A stretch of DNA of 53,465 bases. Source: Candidatus Eiseniibacteriota bacterium. GTDB lineage: Bacteria > Eisenbacteria > RBG-16-71-46 > SZUA-252. The position numbers and the translations under genes were made by a program. The stretch spans positions 1 to 53,465 of the forward strand of contig QJVW01000092.1 of NCBI GenBank assembly GCA_003235575.1. Reading direction: 5' to 3'. Position 1 is the first letter of the stretch; each line of letters starts with the position of its first letter. This document shows positions 26,481 through 36,002 of this stretch, in pieces. The notes below the pieces were generated by a model. That model saw only the letters and a list, made by a program, of their open reading frames with translations, ran no database searches and had not been told where the DNA came from.

Positions 26481-27950
26481 TCAGTTACCGGCGGCCTTCG
26501 GCACGATCTTGAGAGCCTCCCCCTTCGTGAACGACGCGGTCGTCCGGGTGCCGTTCAGGATCGTGGCATCCTCCAGCGAGATCGCCTGCCCCGGATACTG
26601 TGCCCAGACCGTGGCGAACGTCGCGGACGTCTTGGCCGGCTCGAGCCTCAGGTGGTTGGCCTGGATGTTCAGCTTGGCCGGATCCCGGAGCGCGGCCGTG
26701 CTTCGAATCGCGGCATAGATCTGGTCGGCGGACCGCTGGTCCCCGGCGCGCCCCAGCATCTCCAGGAACTGGCCGCCTCGAATCCGGATGAACCCCGCGA
26801 TGTAATTCTGCTGGCCTCCTTCGACTCTGGCCGTGACGGTGCCCACCCAGGCGGGGTAGTCGCGAAACTGCTCGCTCCGTCCGGCTGCCTCGGTGATGGC
26901 GCCGTGCGCGCGAAGGGAGTCGACGAACTGGGCCGGGGTGACGAGCGTGTCCGACGTCGTGCCCAGGAGCACCTGCATGCTCCCGGCGCTCCCCTTGGCC
27001 ACGACCGCCGAGGGCTGATTGTCGGTCTGCCAGCCGTCGGGAAAGATCAGCTGGAAGGCCATGCCGGGGTGATAGAAGCGGTTGCCTTCGAAGTAACCCT
27101 GACGCGGGTCATTGCCGAAGACCAGGCCGTCGATCTGTTGCAGGTAGGGTTCCTTGCCGACGACCAAGCCCTTGGGCGCGCCACCGACCGCGGCCTGCGC
27201 GAGTTGCGCCGTGCGGATTTCGCGTCCCCCCGGATCGGGGTGTGTGGATAGGAAGTTGGGGAGGCTGCTCCCGGTGCGCTCGCTGATCCGCTTCAGCGTG
27301 GCGTACGTCGCGGGTATGGCCCGGGGATCGTATCCGGCCCTCACCGCGTACTGAACTCCGATCTCGTCGGCCTCCGTCTCATGGTCGCGGCTGTACTTGA
27401 GAAAGAGCAGGCCCAGGCCCTGTTGCGCCAACCCGCTGTAGGGGCGAAACGCGTCGACGAAGATCGCCCCCGCGATAAGGCCGATGCCGGCGATTTGCTG
27501 CTGGGTGATCTGCTGCGCCGTGTGGCGCGCCGTCACGTGCGCCAACTCGTGCCCCAGGATCCCCGCCAGTTGCGCCTCGCTCTCCACATAGGCCAGAATG
27601 CCGCGGGTGATATAAATGTACCCGCCGGGTAGCGCGAAGGCGTTGACGATGGGCGAATCGAGGACACGAAAGTGCCAGGTGAGGTTCGGCAAATGGGAGA
27701 CGCGCGCCAGCCGCTGGCCGACGCCATCGACGTAGCGCTGGACCGCCTCGTCGCCGTAGAGGCCGTACTCGGCCTGGATAGCGGGGTCCGCCTCGCGCCC
27801 CATCTGCTCCTCTCGCCCCGAGGAGACCAGACTGATCTGCCTCTTGCCCGTGGCGGGATTGACGGCGCAGCCCGCGCCCGCGAGAAACGCGAACAGCGAC
27901 ACGAGCGCGGCGAGGGCGAGCCCAAAGCGCGTCCGAAACATTCCAGTCAT
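26481..27950 (-). CDS. M48 family metalloprotease, lipoprotein (BepA/YfgC-like)
   Basis: 489 residues from the ATG at 27950 (AAGGAG 8 nt upstream; a longer in-frame start at 28061 is rejected). The signal ends in a lipobox (FAFLAGAGCAVNP). The M48 domain has HELAH (ILGHELAHVTARHTAQQ, near residues 133-137) and the third zinc ligand in SRDHETEADEIGVQYAVRAGYDP, followed by the family-typical THPDPGGREIRTAQL. The C-terminal half ends in a LysM-like fold (LNIQANHLRLEPAKTSATFATVWAQYPGQAISLEDATILNG ... GEALKIVPK). Related enzymes degrade misassembled outer-membrane proteins, which fits an outer-membrane-rich genome. It is divergent from tkt. Confidence 0.9.
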   Translation of the reverse strand: MTGMFRTRFGLALAALVSLFAFLAGAGCAVNPATGKRQISLVSSGREEQMGREADPAIQAEYGLYGDEAVQRYVDGVGQRLARVSHLPNLTWHFRVLDSPIVNAFALPGGYIYITRGILAYVESEAQLAGILGHELAHVTARHTAQQITQQQIAGIGLIAGAIFVDAFRPYSGLAQQGLGLLFLKYSRDHETEADEIGVQYAVRAGYDPRAIPATYATLKRISERTGSSLPNFLSTHPDPGGREIRTAQLAQAAVGGAPKGLVVGKEPYLQQIDGLVFGNDPRQGYFEGNRFYHPGMAFQLIFPDGWQTDNQPSAVVAKGSAGSMQVLLGTTSDTLVTPAQFVDSLRAHGAITEAAGRSEQFRDYPAWVGTVTARVEGGQQNYIAGFIRIRGGQFLEMLGRAGDQRSADQIYAAIRSTAALRDPAKLNIQANHLRLEPAKTSATFATVWAQYPGQAISLEDATILNGTRTTASFTKGEALKIVPKAAGN

Positions 27951-28006
27951 TCGTATCACTCCTTGCGTAGACTTCCTTGGCGAACTTGGTGCGATCAGAC
28001 TCGCGG

Positions 28007-28013
28007 TATGATA
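28007..28013. promoter_or_regulatory. Overlapping divergent -10 elements between the M48 gene and tkt
   Basis: TATGATA reads TATGAT on the plus strand (28007-28012, toward tkt) and TATCAT on the minus strand (28008-28013, toward the M48 gene). A plus-strand -35-like TTGGTG lies at 27986-27991; no clear -35 is seen for the other direction. The two polymerases could not bind together. Confidence 0.45.
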
Positions 28014-28078
28014 CACCGTGACGCGATTCGTTGCTCCGACCGCCTTGCGTCGCGCGCCCACGACTCTCCGAGGTAACG

Positions 28079-30109
28079 ATGCCCGCCACGACCGTCGATC
28101 TCGACGACGCCGCCGTTCGAACGATTCAATTCCTCAGCGCCGACGCCGTGGAGCGCGCCCGATCCGGGCATCCCGGCGCGCCGATGGGCGCCGCCGATTC
28201 GGTGTACGCGCTCTGGTCCCGTCATCTCCGCTTCGATTCCGCGGATCCGAATTGGGTGAACCGGGATCGGTTCATCCTTTCGGCCGGGCACGCCTCGATG
28301 CTCCTCTATTCGCTCCTGCACCTCTTCGACGTCGGCGTCACGCTGGACGACCTTCGTGCCTTCCGTCAGTGGGAATCCCGCACGCCCGGCCATCCGGAGT
28401 GGGGGCACACCCCGGGCGTCGAGGCCACGACCGGGCCTCTGGGACAGGGATTCGCGAACGGTGTCGGCATGGCGCTGGGGCAGCGTCTGGTCCAAGCGCG
28501 GTTTCCCACGCTCGGGCCGCTCCTCGACCACCGCGTGTTCGCGCTGGTGAGCGACGGTGATCTGATGGAGGGCGTCAGCGCCGAAGCCGCTTCGCTGGCG
28601 GGGCACTGGGGCCTGGGAAATCTGGTGTACCTCTATGACGACAACCGAATCTCGATCGAGGGTCCGACGTCGCTCGCATTCCGGGAAGACGTCGCCCGGC
28701 GGTTCGAGGCCCACGGTTGGCACACGGCGCATGTCGACGGCTACGATCGGGAGGCCGTCGATCGGGCGCTGGCCGATGCGGTCGCCGAGACGGCGCGGCC
28801 GTCGCTCGTGCTGGCGCGGACGGTGATCGGAAAGGGAGCGCCGACCCGGGCGGGAACGGCAAAGGCGCACGGGGAACCGCTGGGCGCCGAGGAGCTGCGT
28901 GGGGCGAAGGAGGCGGCGGGCTGGCCGGTCGATCCGCCGTTCCACGTCGCGGCCGACGTCCGCGCGCACGTCGCGGCCCTCGCGGCGGAGAAGCGCAAGG
29001 CCGCGGCGGCGTGGCGCGTTCGATTCGAGGCGGCGCGTCGGGCGGCGCCCGAGGAGGCCGCGCGGTGGGACGCGCTCTGGTCGCGGGCGCTACCCACGGA
29101 CTTGGAGGGTCGGCTCCTGGAGGTCGCGACCGACGCGTCGCTGGCGACGCGCGCCTGGTCCGGGAAGATGATCCAGGTCGCCGCGGCCGCGGTTCCGTCC
29201 CTGATCGGCGGCTCGGCGGACCTCGGCCCCTCGAATGCGACCGACGTGAAGGGGGGCGGCGACGTGGCGCCGGAGGGAGCGGGGGAGGACGCGCCCGTCA
29301 CCTTCTCGGGGCGGACGCTTCATTTCGGCGTGCGTGAGCACGCGATGGGTTCGATCGCGAACGGACTGGCGCTCTACGGGGCCTGGATCCCCTACGGCGG
29401 GACGTTCCTCGTTTTCTCCGACTACATGCGTCCCGCCATTCGCCTCGCGGCGCTGAGCGGACTGCGGTCGATCTACGTGTTCACGCACGACAGCATCTTC
29501 CTCGGCGAGGACGGCCCGACGCACCAGCCGATCGAACACCTCGGGGCGCTGCGCCTGATTCCGAATCTCGAAGTGTGGCGTCCCGCGGACGGGAGGGAAA
29601 CCGCCACGGCGTGGGCGGCGGCGCTGCGGCGCGACCACGCCCCGACGGCGCTCGTCCTATCGCGGCAGGCGCTACCCGCGTTGCCCCGCCCGGCGGCCGG
29701 CGATGCGGATGCGGTCGCGCGCGGGGGGTACATCCTCGCAGAGCCGGGCGGCGGGAAGGCGCGCGCGGTTCTCGTGGCAAGCGGCTCCGAGGCGGCGCTG
29801 GCGCTCGAGGCGCGCGACCTGCTTGCGGAGCGAGGCATCCCGGTCCGCGTCGTGTCGGTGCCGTGCGTGGAGCGCTTCGAGGCGCAGCCGGAGACCTATC
29901 GCCACACCGTCCTTCCCCCCGAGACCCGCGCGGTGGTGATCGAGGCCGCGCGAACCGATCTCTGGGCCGCGATCGTGGGACCGGCCGCGCTACGCCTGGG
30001 CATCAGTCGATTCGGGGCCTCCGCCCCGGCGAAGGAGTTGGCGGAGCACCTCGGTTTCACCGCCGCCCAGGTAGCGGACCGCGTCGCCGCCTGGCTGCGA
30101 GGCACGTGA
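28079..30109 (+). CDS. tkt: Transketolase
   Basis: 676 residues, full length. A thiamine-diphosphate enzyme of the non-oxidative pentose phosphate pathway. The start at 28079 has GAGGTAAC just upstream and gives the family N-terminus ([45 protein letters not shown]). Diagnostic motifs are the ThDP/metal site [71 protein letters not shown], and the Pyr domain [43 protein letters not shown] with [19 protein letters not shown]. Its stop overlaps the GTG of the next gene (GTGA, 30106-30109). Confidence 0.97.
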   Translation: MPATTVDLDDAAVRTIQFLSADAVERARSGHPGAPMGAADSVYALWSRHLRFDSADPNWVNRDRFILSAGHASMLLYSLLHLFDVGVTLDDLRAFRQWESRTPGHPEWGHTPGVEATTGPLGQGFANGVGMALGQRLVQARFPTLGPLLDHRVFALVSDGDLMEGVSAEAASLAGHWGLGNLVYLYDDNRISIEGPTSLAFREDVARRFEAHGWHTAHVDGYDREAVDRALADAVAETARPSLVLARTVIGKGAPTRAGTAKAHGEPLGAEELRGAKEAAGWPVDPPFHVAADVRAHVAALAAEKRKAAAAWRVRFEAARRAAPEEAARWDALWSRALPTDLEGRLLEVATDASLATRAWSGKMIQVAAAAVPSLIGGSADLGPSNATDVKGGGDVAPEGAGEDAPVTFSGRTLHFGVREHAMGSIANGLALYGAWIPYGGTFLVFSDYMRPAIRLAALSGLRSIYVFTHDSIFLGEDGPTHQPIEHLGALRLIPNLEVWRPADGRETATAWAAALRRDHAPTALVLSRQALPALPRPAAGDADAVARGGYILAEPGGGKARAVLVASGSEAALALEARDLLAERGIPVRVVSVPCVERFEAQPETYRHTVLPPETRAVVIEAARTDLWAAIVGPAALRLGISRFGASAPAKELAEHLGFTAAQVADRVAAWLRGT

Positions 30110-31668
30110 AGCGCCTCCTCGCTGGGGTAGTCGTCCTGGCGCTCGTCCTTCTGCTGCCGTTCCTGGGGTACCTCACGGACGACAGCTACATCCACTTTCA
30201 ATTCGCGAAGAATTTGCTTCGCGGCGACGGGTTCGCCTTCAACGCGGGGGACCCTACCTACGGCGCCACCAGTCCGCTCTGGGTGCTCCTGCTCGCGGCG
30301 GCTGGAATCGTCGTGCCGGGCGCGTCGGGGACTCCCGACACGACGGCGACGATGCCGGCGCTCGCCTGGATCGCGAAGGGGTGGGGCGCCCTCTTCACGG
30401 CCCTCAGCGTGATCTGGCTCGCGCGGCTCGCGCGTCGCCTTGGCTGGGAGCCGAGACTCGCCGTCGCGGCCGCGTTCCTCGCGGCGGTCCACCCCTGGGC
30501 GACGCGCTGGGCGATCTCCGGGATGGAGACGCCCCTGGCGCTCTTTGCCGCGGTCGCGGCCCTCGACGCGCTCGCCGCGGCCTTGATCGAGGGAGCCCCG
30601 GCGTGGCGCGCCGGCGCGTGGATCGCCGTGGCGGCGCTGACGCGACCCGAATGCCTGCTCTTGGCGCTGCTCGGCGCGATCGCGCTGGCGATCGGCGGCG
30701 AATCGAGATTGCGCGCCCGCTCCGTGGCGTTGCTGGGTGCGGGCTTCGTCGTCCCCTACGGCGCCTGGCTGGCGTTCGCCTGGACGCAGTTCCACCGCCT
30801 GATGCCCAATACCAGCGCCGCGAAGGCGGGCGCGTGGCTCGACCTCGAACGCGGCGCGGTGGCCGTGCGCGACGGGATCCGCATCGTCCTTGCGTCGGAG
30901 GCGACGCCGGTCCTCCTCGCCGTGCTCGTCCTGGCATTCGGGGGCGTCGAGCGTCTCCGCGGCATGGAGCGGGGGCGTCGCGCGTTCTGGATTCTCGTTG
31001 CGCTCTGGCCGGTTCTGCTCCTCCTCTTCTACGCAGCGACGGGCGTCCAGGTCGTGTCCCGGTACTTGATTCCCGCCACGCCCGCGGTGCTGCTGCTCGG
31101 CGTGGCCTCCTGGCGCGTGGTGGCCGCGCAGCGTTCGGTCCGCCCCAACGTCGCCGCGGCCGGCCTGGTTGTCTTCCTGGCGATCCATGCCGCTGAAGGC
31201 GGCGCGATCACCTTTCGCGTCAGCGCCCCAAGCGCGCGTGAGCACGCCGTGGGGCTACGAGAGTCGCTGGGGGAGATCGGACGGTGGGCGGCGCACGAGA
31301 CGCCTCCCGGCACCCTGTTCGCCGTCTCCGATATCGGCGCGTTCGCCTTCTACAGCGACCGGCCCGTTCTCGATCTGTTCGGGTTGGTGACGCCCGGGAT
31401 GGCCTCCGTGGCGTCTCGCGTGGGGTACGACCGCGTGGTGCTCGACGTGCGATTCGAGGCCGTGGGGCGGCCCGCCTACCTGGTGGATCGCGCCCGGCAG
31501 AAGGCGCGTCTTACTTCCACGCGGGAGCCCGACAATCCCTACAGGTTCCTCTTCGCGCGCTCGATCGAAAACCTTGGGATCACACGGCCGGGGGGCTGGT
31601 TCTATTCCGTCTACTCCATCGACTGGGAAGCCTACGATCGGCTTCACCCCCGCTTCGCATCACGTTGA
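30106..31668 (+). CDS. GT-C-type integral membrane glycosyltransferase
   Basis: 520 residues from the GTG overlapping the tkt stop. A first transmembrane helix ([20 protein letters not shown]) is followed at once by the acidic loop [42 protein letters not shown]. This matches the Asp-Asp catalytic loop of polyprenyl-phosphate-sugar-dependent GT-C enzymes. About ten more helices follow, then a C-terminal soluble part ([26 protein letters not shown]-type segment) of roughly 150 residues. The donor is expected to be a lipid-linked sugar and the acceptor an envelope glycan or protein; neither is identifiable. Coupling to transketolase is a positional oddity. Confidence 0.78.
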   Translation: MKRLLAGVVVLALVLLLPFLGYLTDDSYIHFQFAKNLLRGDGFAFNAGDPTYGATSPLWVLLLAAAGIVVPGASGTPDTTATMPALAWIAKGWGALFTALSVIWLARLARRLGWEPRLAVAAAFLAAVHPWATRWAISGMETPLALFAAVAALDALAAALIEGAPAWRAGAWIAVAALTRPECLLLALLGAIALAIGGESRLRARSVALLGAGFVVPYGAWLAFAWTQFHRLMPNTSAAKAGAWLDLERGAVAVRDGIRIVLASEATPVLLAVLVLAFGGVERLRGMERGRRAFWILVALWPVLLLLFYAATGVQVVSRYLIPATPAVLLLGVASWRVVAAQRSVRPNVAAAGLVVFLAIHAAEGGAITFRVSAPSAREHAVGLRESLGEIGRWAAHETPPGTLFAVSDIGAFAFYSDRPVLDLFGLVTPGMASVASRVGYDRVVLDVRFEAVGRPAYLVDRARQKARLTSTREPDNPYRFLFARSIENLGITRPGGWFYSVYSIDWEAYDRLHPRFASR

Positions 31669-31771
31669 GCCGCGCGCCCTGGGAGCGTAGAATGGAGATC
31701 GTGGCGTTCGGGAGCGAGAATCGCCGCACCATGCAATCCTCATTTCGTTAATACGTTAGGCGGTATATTTA

Positions 31772-34700
31772 ATGTCATTTCTCCGCAACTCGCTGTGCGC
31801 CGGCCTGGTCGCGGCGGCTGCCGCCGCGGCGGCGCCGTCCACGGTCGTCGCCAGTGTAGCCCCCGCCGCGCCGCGGCCGCCAGCGGCGGCCGGAAGCGCG
31901 GCGCCCTTCGCCCCGACGCTCCTGCCGTCCCTGGCCGGCTCCGCCGTGGAAGGGGTGATCCTGACCGCCGACTCCCTGATCGCCGCCCTACAGCCGCTCG
32001 CCGACTTCCATACGCGGACGGGGCACCCCACCGTCGTCCGGGGGCTGGGAGCGCTCCGCTCCGCAGATCCGCGGTCCAACGATCGAGCGCAGTCCATCCG
32101 CTCGTTTCTTCGGAGCGCCCGCACCCAATGGGGCACCGAGTGGGCGCTGCTCGCCGCGGACCACGACGTGATCCCGCTGCGTCTCGTGGAGGTTCGATTC
32201 TCGTTCGTGGAGGAGATCGCGAGCGACGCCTACTACGCGGACCTCGACGGCACGTGGGACGAGAACGGGAATGGAATCTACGGAGAGGTGGCCGACTCGC
32301 TGGACATGACGCCCGATCTCCTCGTCGGGCGTCTGCCCGTTTCCACGATCGCGGAGGCGGAAGCGCAGGTGGCGAAGATTCTCCGCTACCGCCGCAGTCC
32401 GCCGCCGGGGCCCGCGACGAAACACCTGCTCTTGGCGGAAGTGCTGTTCCCGCGCAACTGGACGGCGGGGCAACTCGTGCAGGTCGACGGCGCCGCGACC
32501 GCGGAGTCGCTGCGCGCCCGCGGGCCCGCCTGCGTGGCGTTCGATCGTTATTATGAGAACGCGACGAAATACCCCGGCTCCACCTACCTGGACCGCGCTT
32601 CCGCGCTGGGCGCCATCAGTCAAGGTTACGGCGTCGTCCAGCACGTCGGGCACGGGTCGCGATCGCAAATCTCGGTCGGGAGCGAGCTGATCACCTCGGC
32701 CGATCTGTCCGTGGTTTCGAGCGGCGACTCCGCCGCGCTCTGGATCTCCTCGAACTGCGCCTCCGCTTCGGTCGACTTCGACTGCTTTGCCGAGGCCCTG
32801 CTTCGGAAGCCAAGCGGCGGCGCGATCGCCTACGTCGGGGCGACGCGCGACGCCTGGCCTGGCGTGAGCGACATCGTGGCGAAGCGGGTCATCGAGACCG
32901 CGGTGCCGAAGGACGGACGCGGCGTGCCTCTGGGCGCCGCCGTCGATGCCGCCCGCCGCGCCCTTCTCCCGGAGGCCGCCGCGGAGACGCAGGAGCGTTG
33001 GGGCTACTTCGAGACGATCCTCCTCGGGGATCCGATGCTCCGCATCTGGCGCTGCGATCCCGAGACGCTGGCCGTCAGCGCGCCGTCCAGTGTCGCCCTG
33101 GGAAGCGCCGGGTTCGCGGTGAGCGTCTCGACCGGGGGCGCACCGGTCGAATCGGCGCTCGTCGTCGCGATCAAGGAGGGGGAGGACTATCGATCGACGT
33201 GGACCGATGCCTCGGGCCAGGCGTGGGTGCCGTTCCTGCCCGCGAGCACCGGTCCGTTCTCCCTCACCGTGACGCGGACCGACGCGCTCCCGTACGAGGA
33301 CTCGCTATCGGTCACGGCGACGGCGCCGGCCCACTTCAGGCTGGTTTCGCTTGCCGACGACGACGCGACGCACGGCGACGGCGACGGGCGCGTGGACGCC
33401 GGGGAATCGTTCGGCTTCTCCGGCTCCGTCGAGAACACGGGGGGATCGTCCTCGAGCGGCTCGGTGACCGTCGACGTCGAGGCCGTGACCGCCGGGCTCG
33501 CGGTGGAGCAGGGGAGCGCCGCGCTCGGCGCGCTCGCCGCCGGCGGGGCCCTCCCGATTCCGTCGGGGCTGCGTCTCCATGCGGCCGCCCTCCCCGCCGC
33601 GGCCCGCACGGAGCGAGCCCGCCTCATCGTGCGCGACGGAGCGCGCGCCGACAGCGTGGAGATCGGAATCGAAGTCGTGGCTCCCTTGCCGCTTCTCTCC
33701 GGCTCGGCGTTCGACGACACGTCGCCCGGAAACGGGAACGGCGTTCCGGAATCGGGCGAGACGGTATCGTGGGTCTGGACGGTCGCGAACGAGGGCGCCG
33801 GCACGGCGCCCGCCGTCGGCGCGAAGGCGCGCGCCGCCGCGGCCGGGGTGACCCTCGTGGCCGATACCGCCTTCGTCGGCGATATCGCGCCGGGCGGGAG
33901 CGTGGTCGCGAGCGGCGCCATCGCCGTCGCCCTGGCGGCGCCCGTGAGCGGGCGTCTCTTCGACCTCGACCTGCGGGACGATCGGGGCCATCTCTGGACG
34001 ATCCCGATCATGCGTCCCGGCGCGCCCCCGACGCTGCCCGACGTGCGCGTCCTCGGGTCCACCTCGGACGGCGTGCGTCTCGGCTGGGACGCGCCGACGT
34101 CCGGCGAGCGTCTGGGGTACCACGTCTACCGTGCGCCCGACGACGGCTCGCCGCTCGTTCGGGTGACCGGCGCGCCGGTACGAAACATTCCCGAATACGA
34201 AGACGCGGGCCTGGCGCTTCTGACCCGGTATCGCTACGCGGTTTCCGTCGTCGACTCCAGCGGCAACGAAGGGGCGCGCTCCCCGGAGATCGTCGTGAGC
34301 ACGACGCCGCCTCTCGTGGCTGGATGGCCGGTGGCCTTCGGGCAGCCGACCTCGTCGAGCGTCTGCCTCGGAGACCTTGACGGCGATGGCCACCCGGAGC
34401 TCGTGGTCGGCGCCGACCGCCTCTTCGCGCTCCACGCGGATGGAACCGAGGTGCTGGACGGCGACGCGAACCCCGCGACGGTGGGCATCTTCTCCACCGT
34501 GCTGCAGAACATCGCCGGGTCCCCGGCGATCGCCGACATCGATCTGGACGGGACGCCCGATATCGTGGCCGCCTCCTGGGACGACTCGCTGGTCGCGGCG
34601 TTTCGGTCGAACGGAACGCTCTTCGCCGGATGGCCCAAGAAGGGTGACGCCCCCTTCTGGTCCACGCCCGCCGTGGGCGACATCGATGGCGACGGCCAGC

Positions 34701-35926
34701 CGGACATCGTCATCGGGTCGAACGCGTCGCGCGTCTATGCCTGGCACGCCGATGGCACCGAGGTCCGGGACGGCGATGCGAATCCCGGAACGGACGGGGT
34801 GCTCTTCGTGCCCGTCGGCACGGTGATCTCCTCCCCGGCGATTGCCGACCTGGAACCGGATGGCGTCCACGACATCGTGTTCGGGACCTCCGCGGGTCGG
34901 GTCTACGCCATGCACCATGACGCCGTGCTCCCGGGGTGGCCCTTCGTGGCGACCGGACAGTTCAGTTCCTCGCCCGCGATCGGCGACATTATCCCCGGCG
35001 GGTCCCTCGAGATCGTCATGGCGTCCTCGAACGACAGCGTCTATGTGCTCACGGCGGCGGGCGAGCGGGCCCCCGGTTGGCCGAGGCACCTCGAACTGAC
35101 GCCCGGAAACGGCCGCACGAATTCCGCGGCGATCGCCCCGCTTCGTCGGCACCTCGGAGATCCGACGCTCTACGTGATCATCGCGGGGGCGCAAGGCGCG
35201 GTCGCGGTTTTCGCGCCCGACGGCACGCCCCGGCCCGAGTTCGCGGCGGTCACCCTCGGCGCCGTGTGCGAGGCGGCGCCCAGCGTGGCCGACCTGGAGG
35301 GAGACGGCTCGCTCGAGATTCTCCTCACCGCGGAGAATCGCCGCGTGCACGCGTTCCACCACGACGGGTCTCCGGTGAGCGGCTTTCCGATCGAGATCGG
35401 TGCGGAAGGACGCGGAACGGCGGCGGTGTGGGATCTGGACGGAGACGGCGCGACGGAGATCGCGCTCGCCGGGTGGGACCGGAAGCTGCACGTCTGGCGC
35501 TATCCGGGAACGTTCTCGCCCCTCGGGGCGGTGTGGCCGATGTGGCGGCACGACAACTGGCACACCGGTCTCTACACGTTCCCGATCCTGACGTCGGTCG
35601 ATCCGCTCCCCACGCCCGAGCCATCGCCCCAGGCGCCGCCGGCGCGCGCCTGGCTCGCGCCGAACCGGCCGAATCCGTTCAATCCTTCGACCCTGATCGG
35701 ATTCGGGGTCCCCGGGTCGAGCCCCGCCCAAGTGCTCCTGCGGGTTTTCGACGTGTCCGGGCGCTTGGTGGCGACACTGGTTTCACGCCGGCTCGATCCC
35801 GGGTATCATGAAATCCGCTGGGACGGTCTGGATCGCCGGGGGGCGCCGCTGGGATCGGGCGTCTACTTCCTCCGGGCGGAGATCGGTCCCGCCGCGCTGA
35901 CGCAGAAGCTCGTGCTCGTACGGTGA
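31772..35926 (+). CDS. Gingipain-like C25 cysteine protease with FG-GAP repeats and FlgD/type IX-style C-terminal domain
   Basis: 1384 residues with a signal peptide (MSFLRNSLCAGLVAAAAAAAAPSTVVAS). The peptidase C25 domain covers about residues 60-430: LLAADHDVIPLRLVEVRF, DLLVGRLPVSTIAEAEAQVAKILRYRR, the catalytic histidine in VVQHVGHGSRSQI (near 292) and the catalytic cysteine in LWISSNCASASVDF (near 329), followed by FETILLGDPMLRIW. Ig-like and CARDB-like beta domains and a fibronectin-III-like module (about 760-850) come next, then several FG-GAP/VCBS propeller repeats (about 865-1270: DLDGDGHPELVVGADRLFAL, DIDGDGQPDIVIGSN, DLDGDGATEIALAGWD). The C-terminus has the NRPNPFNPSTLIGFGVP ... 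GSGVYFLRAEI sorting-type domain. Likely cell-surface or secreted. Confidence 0.9.
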   Translation: MSFLRNSLCAGLVAAAAAAAAPSTVVASVAPAAPRPPAAAGSAAPFAPTLLPSLAGSAVEGVILTADSLIAALQPLADFHTRTGHPTVVRGLGALRSADPRSNDRAQSIRSFLRSARTQWGTEWALLAADHDVIPLRLVEVRFSFVEEIASDAYYADLDGTWDENGNGIYGEVADSLDMTPDLLVGRLPVSTIAEAEAQVAKILRYRRSPPPGPATKHLLLAEVLFPRNWTAGQLVQVDGAATAESLRARGPACVAFDRYYENATKYPGSTYLDRASALGAISQGYGVVQHVGHGSRSQISVGSELITSADLSVVSSGDSAALWISSNCASASVDFDCFAEALLRKPSGGAIAYVGATRDAWPGVSDIVAKRVIETAVPKDGRGVPLGAAVDAARRALLPEAAAETQERWGYFETILLGDPMLRIWRCDPETLAVSAPSSVALGSAGFAVSVSTGGAPVESALVVAIKEGEDYRSTWTDASGQAWVPFLPASTGPFSLTVTRTDALPYEDSLSVTATAPAHFRLVSLADDDATHGDGDGRVDAGESFGFSGSVENTGGSSSSGSVTVDVEAVTAGLAVEQGSAALGALAAGGALPIPSGLRLHAAALPAAARTERARLIVRDGARADSVEIGIEVVAPLPLLSGSAFDDTSPGNGNGVPESGETVSWVWTVANEGAGTAPAVGAKARAAAAGVTLVADTAFVGDIAPGGSVVASGAIAVALAAPVSGRLFDLDLRDDRGHLWTIPIMRPGAPPTLPDVRVLGSTSDGVRLGWDAPTSGERLGYHVYRAPDDGSPLVRVTGAPVRNIPEYEDAGLALLTRYRYAVSVVDSSGNEGARSPEIVVSTTPPLVAGWPVAFGQPTSSSVCLGDLDGDGHPELVVGADRLFALHADGTEVLDGDANPATVGIFSTVLQNIAGSPAIADIDLDGTPDIVAASWDDSLVAAFRSNGTLFAGWPKKGDAPFWSTPAVGDIDGDGQPDIVIGSNASRVYAWHADGTEVRDGDANPGTDGVLFVPVGTVISSPAIADLEPDGVHDIVFGTSAGRVYAMHHDAVLPGWPFVATGQFSSSPAIGDIIPGGSLEIVMASSNDSVYVLTAAGERAPGWPRHLELTPGNGRTNSAAIAPLRRHLGDPTLYVIIAGAQGAVAVFAPDGTPRPEFAAVTLGAVCEAAPSVADLEGDGSLEILLTAENRRVHAFHHDGSPVSGFPIEIGAEGRGTAAVWDLDGDGATEIALAGWDRKLHVWRYPGTFSPLGAVWPMWRHDNWHTGLYTFPILTSVDPLPTPEPSPQAPPARAWLAPNRPNPFNPSTLIGFGVPGSSPAQVLLRVFDVSGRLVATLVSRRLDPGYHEIRWDGLDRRGAPLGSGVYFLRAEIGPAALTQKLVLVR

Positions 35927-36002
35927 GACTCGGGCGGGAGCGACGGCGCGCCCAGTCGCGAATCCATCGCCACGGCTACATTCCCCGACTCGAGGAGCCT
36001 TC

